Assembly: GCA_934500875.1 (NCBI GenBank)
Contig: CAKSTL010000002.1
Coordinates: forward strand, 124,001-188,000
Source of the DNA: an uncultured Clostridia bacterium
GTDB taxonomy: Bacteria; Bacillota; Clostridia; UMGS1810
Reading direction: 5' to 3'
DNA: 64,000 bases
Shown here: positions 17,945-25,210 of the stretch, piece by piece
Layout of the letters: every line of letters begins with the position of its first letter
Position numbering within the stretch: position 1 is the first letter of the stretch
The notes under the pieces: model-generated
The model's input: only the letters and a program-made list of their open reading frames with translations
Told to the model about the DNA's origin: nothing
The model's database searches: none
Made by a program: the position numbers and the translations under genes

Positions 17945-20357
17945 CACCCTCCTCCGCTATATTATCAATATTAACAACAGCCTCCATATCGCCGCGCACA
18001 TAGCCGTGAATGTCAGCGTCAACAAAGCCGTTTACATAGCCTCTCACCCTGCCGTTAACCAAAAATCTTCCCGTTTCCTTGCGCACAAGGTCGGGTTTTT
18101 TAATAGAAACGCCCGTTTTTTCAACAATCGTGTCGCCCAGAAGAAGAATTTCGGGAAGCACGCACATAACAAGAAACATTGAAATAAGAGTTCCTCTGCA
18201 CAGCGTAAGACCGATTGAAACAATTGCGGGTTCGCTCGACAGCTTGCTGATTAAAAATCCTGCCGCCGCAAGAATGCTGCCCGACGTAAGAACGGTAGGA
18301 AACGCAAAGTTGAGCGATTTTTTCATTGCCTTTTTGATATCCGTATCGCCCCTTAATTCCATATATCGGCTCGATATAACGATAGCGTAGTCTATGTTTG
18401 CGCCCATCTGAATTGAGCTTACAATAAGGTAGCTTAAGAAGAATATATTTGCCCTTCCGATTGTGGAACACGAAAAGTTTATCCATACGCTGCCCTGAAT
18501 TACCATTATCAGAAGCACAGGCAGACCTGCGTTTTTGAAGGTGAAAAACAGTATGATTATAACGAACAGCAGAGACAGCACCGAAACTATGATATTATCG
18601 GTTGCAAACGAGGTTGCAAGGTCGTAGCAGCTTGTGGAGTCTCCCACAAAATAGTATTTGTCATAGTATTTTGCACTTATTTTGTGTACCGTATCAATAA
18701 ACGCAAAGGTTTCGTCGCTTTCGACGGGAAGGTCAAGATACACAAGCATACGTGTGTAATTATCTCCCAAAAGCTGTTTTTTTGCCGTTTCAAGCTGAAT
18801 GTGCAAATCGTCAAGGTCGCTGTCAAGCTCGTCGTCAAAGTGAACGTAACCGTCGGTTTTCAAATCGTAGACAAACGTGAACATATCAATTATCGGCACG
18901 CCGAAATCGTTCATATTTGTGATAAGCTTGCTGTATTCCTCGTTGTCAACGGCATACATTGAATACAAAAGCCTTACGGTGTCAATGTCAATATCCATAA
19001 GCTCTGAAAACTGCCTCGGCGTAAGCGAATCGGTAAGAACATATCCGTCCTTTGCCTCAATGCTTGAAAGCGATTTTACCGATTCAACCTCGGGGTGCGT
19101 TTTAAGCTCTGCAATAAGCTGTTTTTCCTTGGCGTAATCGCCTTTGGGAATAACAAGCGCCGCAAAGTTCTGCGCTCCGAAATATTCTTCGATTGTTTCT
19201 TTTGCAATCTGCGTTTCGTTTTTACGGCTTGTTTTTGAAGAATTTTCGTTGTACGTATAAATGCAGTTTGACGAAAGAAAATATCCTGCAACAAGCACCG
19301 CCGCAAAAATGGGCGGAACAATAAGCCTTAATTTGTAAACCACGCTTCCGAGCCACGATATATCGGGCAAAAGGCTTTTGTGGTGGGTTTTGTCAATATA
19401 TTTTCCGAGTATCATAAGAAGGCACGGCATAAGGGTGAACACGCACAAAAGGCTGTAGAGAATGGATTTTATAAGACACATTCCCATATCAAAGCCGATT
19501 TTAAACTGCATAAACATAAGCGCCGCAAGACCCGAAACGGTTGTAAGCGAGCTTGACGCAATTTCGGGAATGGACTTTGCAAGTGATTTTACAACTGCGT
19601 CGTGCTGGCTGCATCTTTCCCGTTCTTCGCTGTAGTGGTGAATTAAAATAATTGCATAGTCGAGCGACAGCGCAAGCTGAAGCACGGCTGTAACCGAGTT
19701 TGACACAAACGATATTTCGCCGAAGATAAAGTTTGTGCCTTTGTTTAAGATAATTCCCACTACAAAGGTTATGAGCAGCACGGGAATTTCCATATACGTC
19801 TGCGACGTAAGAAGCAGTACCGCAATAACGATAACCGCAACAATTGCAATAACCACAGACATTTCATCGTCAAGCTGTTTTGAATTGTCAAAATCGCTCT
19901 CCGAGATAAATGTGTCGTAATCTTTCAAAACGCTGCGTATTTCTTCGTAGCCTTTTTTTGTTTCTTCGCTTCCGTCCTCGCTGCCGAGCGTAATATCATA
20001 GAGTGCGCAGCCGTCTTTGTAGTGGTCCTCGGTGTCGTCAAAATCAACCATATCCACATACTTTATATCCTTGATTTTATTTTGCAGTTCGTCCGCCTTT
20101 TCGTAAGTAATGTTTGCAACCATAACACGTGAGGTTGAAAACGTTACAAATTCGTCCTCCATAAGCGAAAGACCCTGCCTTGTTTCGGTATCGGACGGCA
20201 GATATGCAGTGATATCATTGCACACGCTTACCCAGTTTTGCGAAAAAAGAGAAAAAACAATTGCTGCGGCATAAAGAAGAAGCACAATGTTTCTTTTGTC
20301 CACAATGAGCGTCGCAAGTTTTTCCATAAACGATTTCTCGCCGGTTTCTTTTTTCAT
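17904..20357 (-). CDS. MMPL/RND family exporter
   Basis: 817 residues with about 12 transmembrane helices in two similar halves, each followed by a large extracytoplasmic loop, as in MMPL/YdfJ proteins of the RND superfamily. Typical signatures are LALSLDYAIILIHHYSEER in the first half and MGANIDYAIVISSRYMELR in the second, where the Asp serves proton transfer in the family. Such proteins export lipids, peptides or drugs. The cytoplasmic C-terminus ends in an odd imperfect repeat rich in NG, RGYV and ADIHGYV, then an acidic tail. Preceded by a TetR gene and its own promoter; overlaps the GLUG gene. Cargo unknown. Confidence 0.88.
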   Translation of the reverse strand: MKKETGEKSFMEKLATLIVDKRNIVLLLYAAAIVFSLFSQNWVSVCNDITAYLPSDTETRQGLSLMEDEFVTFSTSRVMVANITYEKADELQNKIKDIKYVDMVDFDDTEDHYKDGCALYDITLGSEDGSEETKKGYEEIRSVLKDYDTFISESDFDNSKQLDDEMSVVIAIVAVIVIAVLLLTSQTYMEIPVLLITFVVGIILNKGTNFIFGEISFVSNSVTAVLQLALSLDYAIILIHHYSEERERCSQHDAVVKSLAKSIPEIASSSLTTVSGLAALMFMQFKIGFDMGMCLIKSILYSLLCVFTLMPCLLMILGKYIDKTHHKSLLPDISWLGSVVYKLRLIVPPIFAAVLVAGYFLSSNCIYTYNENSSKTSRKNETQIAKETIEEYFGAQNFAALVIPKGDYAKEKQLIAELKTHPEVESVKSLSSIEAKDGYVLTDSLTPRQFSELMDIDIDTVRLLYSMYAVDNEEYSKLITNMNDFGVPIIDMFTFVYDLKTDGYVHFDDELDSDLDDLHIQLETAKKQLLGDNYTRMLVYLDLPVESDETFAFIDTVHKISAKYYDKYYFVGDSTSCYDLATSFATDNIIVSVLSLLFVIIILFFTFKNAGLPVLLIMVIQGSVWINFSCSTIGRANIFFLSYLIVSSIQMGANIDYAIVISSRYMELRGDTDIKKAMKKSLNFAFPTVLTSGSILAAAGFLISKLSSEPAIVSIGLTLCRGTLISMFLVMCVLPEILLLGDTIVEKTGVSIKKPDLVRKETGRFLVNGRVRGYVNGFVDADIHGYVRGDMEAVVNIDNIAEEGDDNGKDNGENKDS

Positions 20358-20392
20358 ATTCTTATAAGCCTTTCATTCAAAAATGATATAAT

Positions 20393-20421
20393 ATTATATT
20401 ACATTTTTGTAAAAAATACAA
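20393..20421 (-). promoter_or_regulatory. Promoter of the MMPL gene with a palindrome in the spacer (probable TetR operator)
   Basis: On the minus strand: TTGTAT (-35), a 17-bp spacer, TATAAT (-10). The spacer contains the inverted repeat TTACA-N4-TGTAA (20399-20412), exactly where a bound TetR-type repressor would block RNA polymerase. The TetR gene is immediately upstream and ends in a terminator, so the exporter needs this promoter. Operator assignment is inference. Confidence 0.65.
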
Positions 20422-20444
20422 TGGGCAATTTTAAATTAATGCAC

Positions 20445-20473
20445 AAAAAAGCATAGGTTTTTAAAACCTATGC
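20445..20473 (-). terminator. Intrinsic terminator overlapping the end of the TetR gene
   Basis: On the minus strand GCATAGGTTTT/AAAACCTATGC forms a hairpin followed by six T residues (20450-20445). Its 5' arm contains the last codons and the stop of the TetR gene. Confidence 0.85.
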
Positions 20474-21019
20474 CAAAATTTCAAGCGCACGCTTTATTCC
20501 GTTGTCAAAAAGCAGACCCGTTTTTTCAATAACGGGCATAAAATCGCTTTTCATACCGTCGTCCAGCCATTCGGACAAAAGCCCCATAAGCGCACAGGTA
20601 TAAAAGCCTGCGATAAAGTCCAAATCGCTTCGGCAAACGTTAAGATTTTTTGCCTCGGCGTTTACGAATTCAATCGCAACATTGTAAATTACCTTTTTAA
20701 AATATTTTACAAGGTAGCACGATTTTGACGATTTATGCAAATTTAAAATTGCTTTTTTGTTTGCCTTTGCAAACTGCGCAGCGTCCAAAAGCCCTTCGTT
20801 CCAGGTTTTGTGCGTTTTGTGCGCATTCACTATTTTTTCGGTTTCCTCCTGAAGAATTTCTTCGGTAAGGGCATAAATATCTTCAAAATTATAATAAAAC
20901 GTGTTTCGGTTTATTTTGCATTTTTCGGCAATATCACGCACAGTTATATTGTCGAACGAGGAGGTTTGCAAAAGGCTTAAAAACGCCTTTTTTATTGCTG
21001 TTTTTGTTTCTTTCGGCAT
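20468..21019 (-). CDS. TetR/AcrR family transcriptional regulator
   Basis: 183 residues. The N-terminal helix-turn-helix (about 8-55) is clear: TSSFDNITVRDIAEKCKINR followed by NTFYYNFEDIYALTEEI, the usual TetR pattern. The C-terminal ligand/dimer domain is divergent, as is normal. Ribosome site GGAGGG ends a few bases before the ATG. It follows the symporter gene by 25 bp, so may be co-transcribed with it, and precedes the MMPL exporter, whose promoter has a palindrome suited to a TetR dimer. Probably represses the exporter/GLUG pair and responds to an exported compound (inference). Confidence 0.9.
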   Translation of the reverse strand: MPKETKTAIKKAFLSLLQTSSFDNITVRDIAEKCKINRNTFYYNFEDIYALTEEILQEETEKIVNAHKTHKTWNEGLLDAAQFAKANKKAILNLHKSSKSCYLVKYFKKVIYNVAIEFVNAEAKNLNVCRSDLDFIAGFYTCALMGLLSEWLDDGMKSDFMPVIEKTGLLFDNGIKRALEILA

Positions 21020-21044
21020 TTTTTGCGCCCTCCTTTTTATGATG

Positions 21045-22583
21045 TTATTTTTCTATGCACGAAAATACACCGTCAACAAAGTTTTCGTCACTCTTTTTTG
21101 TAAAGAGGCTTACAAGCGGAGTTACGGTAAGCGATATTGCCATTGCAATAACCCCTAAATCCTGACTTATTCCGGCAGCCGCCGCAAAACCTTCTTTAAT
21201 TCCGAGAGAGGTCATTTTAAAAATGCTTACCCCCGCAACCGTCACAAGACCCGACAAAAGACCTGCCCATGCGCCGCATTTTGTAATCTTTTTACTGTAA
21301 AGCCCCCATATGTAAGGTCCTATAAAGCACCCTGCGACAAGCCCCCACGAAAACGACATAAGCTGCATAATAAACGCTATTTTCATAGACGCTATCAGAA
21401 ACGACACCGCAATAAACACAAAGCATACCGAGCGCATTAAAATCATACTGTTTTTTTGCTTTATGCCCGGTTTAAACGTCGGCAAAAGGTCTACCACAAT
21501 TGCCGAGCTTGACGTCAGCACAACCGACGAGAGGGTTGACATTGAAGCGGACAGCACCAAAAGGAGTATCAGCCCCAGCACAATGTTTGTGAATATATTG
21601 CCCGAAAGAGCCGAAACAAGCATTGTGGGAACGATTGCGTCATAGTTTCCGCCGTCGGGCAGCGTGTTGTTTAAATAAAGACGTCCGAACGTTCCGGTAA
21701 GGTATGCGCCGATACCGATAACAAGCGCAAAAACCGTTGATACAACTGCAGCTTTGGGAATATCCTTTTCGTTGCCGATTGCATAATATTTGTGTATCAT
21801 CTGCGGAAGCCCCCATGTTCCGAGGCTTGTAAGGATTACGTTCATAGAAAGAAACGACGCCATATTTCCGCCGGTAAGCGAAACAAGGCTTTTTCCGTCC
21901 GGCTCAATTTCGCCAAGCCGTCTTAATCCTTCCGAAAGGCCTCCGACAACCGGGTTTTTTATGACAATTGCCACCATTATAACCACGCCGGCAAGCATAA
22001 TAATTCCCTGAAAAAAGTCGGTTATAACAGCTGCAACATATCCTCCCAAAACAAGATAAATTGCTGTAAGAACGGCAATTATAAGCATACACACCGTGTT
22101 GCCGTTTGCGCCGAAAACAGGAAAAATTTCAGAGAACATATATCCCAGCCCCTTGTAAACCGAGGCGCTGTACGGCACGAGAAAAACAAAAATAATTATT
22201 GCCGCATAAATTTTCATAGCTGTTGAATTATACCTTCCGGCAAAAAATTCGGGCATTGTTGACGCTTTTAAATGGTGCGACATAAGACGCGTTCTTTTTG
22301 CGAGGACAAACCACGCAAGAAGGCAGCCTGCAAGGGCGTTGAATATGCCTATCCATATGCCCGAAATTCCCACCGTCCAGCCTGTTTTTCCTGCATATCC
22401 TATAAAAATTACCGCCGAAAAATAGGATGTTCCGTATGCGAATGCGCTTATCCACGGGCCTATTTTTCTTCCGCCCAGAAGAAATGCGTCGAGCGTTCGT
22501 GACCTTTTTGACGTATATACGCCGATTGCCACCATAAAAACTACAAAAATTGCCAATAAAACTGCCGCTACCGTTTGTGTCAT
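21045..22583 (-). CDS. Sodium:solute symporter (SSS family)
   Basis: 512 residues, about 13 transmembrane helices, SSS/PutP-PanF-like fold. Typical motifs are LDAFLLGGRKIGPWISAFAY near the N-terminus and LSASMSTLSSVVLTSSSA in TM8, where Ser/Thr residues coordinate sodium in the family. Start ATG 22583 is chosen because CGGAGG lies just before it; the upstream in-frame extension has no site. It is divergent from uxaC, suggesting uptake of a uronate or related organic acid, but SSS substrates cannot be read from sequence. Followed 25 bp later by the TetR gene. Confidence 0.85.
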   Translation of the reverse strand: MTQTVAAVLLAIFVVFMVAIGVYTSKRSRTLDAFLLGGRKIGPWISAFAYGTSYFSAVIFIGYAGKTGWTVGISGIWIGIFNALAGCLLAWFVLAKRTRLMSHHLKASTMPEFFAGRYNSTAMKIYAAIIIFVFLVPYSASVYKGLGYMFSEIFPVFGANGNTVCMLIIAVLTAIYLVLGGYVAAVITDFFQGIIMLAGVVIMVAIVIKNPVVGGLSEGLRRLGEIEPDGKSLVSLTGGNMASFLSMNVILTSLGTWGLPQMIHKYYAIGNEKDIPKAAVVSTVFALVIGIGAYLTGTFGRLYLNNTLPDGGNYDAIVPTMLVSALSGNIFTNIVLGLILLLVLSASMSTLSSVVLTSSSAIVVDLLPTFKPGIKQKNSMILMRSVCFVFIAVSFLIASMKIAFIMQLMSFSWGLVAGCFIGPYIWGLYSKKITKCGAWAGLLSGLVTVAGVSIFKMTSLGIKEGFAAAAGISQDLGVIAMAISLTVTPLVSLFTKKSDENFVDGVFSCIEK

Positions 22584-22627
22584 AATTAACCTCCGTATCA
22601 CCATTATACCATAAAATTACATTATAC

Positions 22628-22656
22628 ATTTTACTACAAAAATCGGCATTTGTCAA
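22628..22656 (-). promoter_or_regulatory. Sigma-A promoter of the symporter gene
   Basis: On the minus strand TTGACA, a 17-bp spacer, TAAAAT, about 45 bp before the ATG at 22583. The same 190-bp divergent region holds a direct repeat TCAATATTT at 22676 and 22698 (22-bp period). Confidence 0.75.
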
Positions 22657-22775
22657 ACAAAATAAGAGCAATATATCAATATTTGCAATGTTTTCGGTCA
22701 ATATTTTAAATGAAATTTTAAAATTATTGTGATATATTTATAAATAGAATTATGTGTGCTTAAGGAGAGAAAGCT

Positions 22776-24167
22776 ATGAAAAAATTTATGGGAGAAGATT
22801 TTCTTCTTGAAAACGAAACGGCAAAAAGGCTGTATGAAAATTATGCAAAAAATATGCCGATTTACGACTATCACTGTCATTTGTCGCCAAAGGAGATAGC
22901 CGAGGACAAAAAGTATGAAAACATAACCGAAATATGGCTTTACGGCGACCATTACAAATGGAGATTTATGCGCAGTATGGGCATAGACGAAAAATACTGC
23001 ACGGGCGACGCTTCGGATTACGAAAAGTTTTCGGCATATGCAAAGTGTGTTGCGTATGCTGCCGGAAATCCGCTTTATCACTGGACTCACCTTGAATTGC
23101 AGAGATTTTTCGGCATTTACGAGCCTTTGAATGAAAAAACCGCTCCTAAAATTTGGGAGAAGGCAAACGAAGTTATAAAAGGAAGCGATTTTTCGGCTAA
23201 AAAGCTTATAGAAAAATCAAACGTTTATCTTATCGGCACAACCGACGACCCTGTTGACAGCCTGGAATATCACAAAAAACTGAAGGATTTTAAAACAAAG
23301 GTTGTTCCGGCGTTCCGTCCCGACAAGGCGGCTAACATTGAAAAAAGCGATTTTGCCGAGTACATAGCCGAGCTTGGAAGAGTGAGCGGAATTGAAATTA
23401 AAAAATTCTCTGACCTTAAAGCGGCAATCGCAAGCCGTATTGATTATTTTGCAAAAACGGGAAGCAAAATTTCAGACCACGCAGTAAGCTTTGTTCCGTT
23501 CAAAAAGGCGAGTGAGGACGAGTTGGACAAAATTCTTGCAAGCGCTTTGTCCAAAAACAAAATTTCGGCTGAGGACGAAGAAAAATACAAGACCGCATTT
23601 TTGCTCTTTTGCGCAAGCGAGTATTCAAAGAGGGGCTGGGTGCTTCAGCTTCACATTGCGGCGCTCAGAAACAACAATTCAAGAATGTTTGCAAAGCTTG
23701 GCGCTGATACGGGGTTTGACTCGATTGACGACAACAAAATCGCAAAAAAGCTTTCTATGTTTATGGACGAGCTGGACAAGGACAATCTGCTTCCGAAAAC
23801 AATACTTTATTCGCTTAATCCCAACGATAATTACACAATCGCAACAATGCTCGGAAACTTTCAGGGCGGCGGCGTGAAGGGTAAAATTCAAATGGGTTCG
23901 GGCTGGTGGTTCAACGATAACATTGACGGAATGGTAAGCCAGCTTAAAGCGCTCGGAAATCTCGGTGCGCTCTCGTCGTTTGTGGGTATGCTTACCGATT
24001 CGAGAAGCTTTTTGTCATATCCCAGACACGAATATTTCCGCAGAATTTTGTGCAATCTTATCGGCACGTGGGTTGAAAACGGCGAATTTTGCAATGACGA
24101 AGAAGTTTTGAAGGATATTATTGAAGGAATTTCGTTCAATAATGCAAAAGAATATTTCGGAATTTAA
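22776..24167 (+). CDS. uxaC: Glucuronate (uronate) isomerase
   Basis: 463 residues, the normal length for UxaC. It interconverts D-glucuronate/D-fructuronate and D-galacturonate/D-tagaturonate in the cytoplasm, the first step of uronate breakdown (EC 5.3.1.12). The amidohydrolase-like metal site is visible at YDYHCHLSP near the N-terminus, and other family blocks are WLYGDHYKWR, HWTHLELQRFFGI and MGSGWWFNDN. Ribosome site AAGGAG precedes the ATG. The rest of the pathway (uxaB/uxuA, kdgK, kdgA) is not in the window. Its promoter is not obvious. Ends in a strong terminator shared with the convergent AEC gene. Confidence 0.97.
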   Translation: MKKFMGEDFLLENETAKRLYENYAKNMPIYDYHCHLSPKEIAEDKKYENITEIWLYGDHYKWRFMRSMGIDEKYCTGDASDYEKFSAYAKCVAYAAGNPLYHWTHLELQRFFGIYEPLNEKTAPKIWEKANEVIKGSDFSAKKLIEKSNVYLIGTTDDPVDSLEYHKKLKDFKTKVVPAFRPDKAANIEKSDFAEYIAELGRVSGIEIKKFSDLKAAIASRIDYFAKTGSKISDHAVSFVPFKKASEDELDKILASALSKNKISAEDEEKYKTAFLLFCASEYSKRGWVLQLHIAALRNNNSRMFAKLGADTGFDSIDDNKIAKKLSMFMDELDKDNLLPKTILYSLNPNDNYTIATMLGNFQGGGVKGKIQMGSGWWFNDNIDGMVSQLKALGNLGALSSFVGMLTDSRSFLSYPRHEYFRRILCNLIGTWVENGEFCNDEEVLKDIIEGISFNNAKEYFGI

Positions 24168-24188
24168 AATTTTTTGCAAATACAAAAA

Positions 24189-24225
24189 CGCTCTCAAAAT
24201 CAGCTTTTGAGAGCGTAATTTTTTT
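24189..24225. terminator. Bidirectional intrinsic terminator after uxaC
   Basis: Perfect 11-bp stem CGCTCTCAAAA/TTTTGAGAGCG with a 5-base loop and T-runs on both sides, between convergent uxaC and the AEC permease. Confidence 0.9.
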
Positions 24226-24236
24226 AGTGTAAAATT

Positions 24237-25175
24237 TTAAATAAGTGCGGCGCCTTTTAAAATTAAAATCCACAAAAACACCGTGAATACCGACAAAACA
24301 GACCCCAGAACGATAAGCTGACCGGCAAGAGTGCCGTCGCCGTCCATCTGCTCTGCCATTATATAGGACGAAACCGCCGCAGGCGAGGCAAACAGCACCA
24401 TAAGCGCCACCATATCCGCACCTCTGAATCCCAAAAATGCGCCGAGCGGCAAAAATATTGCGGGCACAATCACAAGCCGTCCCGAAAGACCTGCGATAAG
24501 CTCTTTTGTGTAGCCTTTCACCGAGCCGAAGGTAAAGGACGCACCGAGCATTATAAGCGCAAGCGGATTTGTGATTTTTGTAATGTCCGAAATGCATTTT
24601 TCAATAACGGGCGCAAACGTGATATTGAAGTTCGCAAAAACAAGCCCCAGAGCCGAGGCGATTATAAGCGGATTTGTTATTACGCCGATAATTATTTTTT
24701 TGACGTCTATTTTTGAGCCTCTGAAAATTTCCATTGTTATAACCGCAAGCACGTTGAAAGTAGGGGCGATTATGGCTATAAGCAGCGATACCGAGCCTAA
24801 TTCGTCCTTTGAGCAAAGCGACGCTGCGACAGGCATACCGAAAATTATAAAATTGCTTCTGAAAATTCCCTGAATAAGCGCACCGCACATTTTTTTGCTC
24901 TTTTCAAAATGCGGAACGGTAAAGAGCAAAATCAAAAAAATTGCCACAATGCTTAAAACCGAGTATAAAATAAGCTTAAAATCAAACGCTGTTTTTATGT
25001 CGGTTGAATAGACGTTGTAAAACAAGAGCAGCGGCAGAAACACCTTAAAAATGCTTGCGTTCATTTTTTTAACCGTTGTGCCGTCGAGAATGTTTATCCG
25101 CTTCATTGCGTATCCCAGACAAAGATTTACAACAATGGGAAATATTACTTCAAATGCCAGTAAAAAATTATCCAA
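24237..25175 (-). CDS. AEC family (auxin efflux carrier-type) permease
   Basis: 312 residues with about ten hydrophobic segments and the typical AEC opening (NLCLGYAMKRINILDGTTVK). Bacterial members transport malate, other carboxylates or amino acids. The start is a TTG with AAAGGTG upstream. It lies 35 bp behind metH in the same direction, so it is probably the last gene of the methionine operon; that context would suit export or uptake of a methionine-related compound, but the family alone does not fix the substrate. Confidence 0.85.
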   Translation of the reverse strand: MDNFLLAFEVIFPIVVNLCLGYAMKRINILDGTTVKKMNASIFKVFLPLLLFYNVYSTDIKTAFDFKLILYSVLSIVAIFLILLFTVPHFEKSKKMCGALIQGIFRSNFIIFGMPVAASLCSKDELGSVSLLIAIIAPTFNVLAVITMEIFRGSKIDVKKIIIGVITNPLIIASALGLVFANFNITFAPVIEKCISDITKITNPLALIMLGASFTFGSVKGYTKELIAGLSGRLVIVPAIFLPLGAFLGFRGADMVALMVLFASPAAVSSYIMAEQMDGDGTLAGQLIVLGSVLSVFTVFLWILILKGAALI

Positions 25176-25210
25176 ATTTCACACCTTTTTTCAAAAATTT
25201 TATGCTGTAT

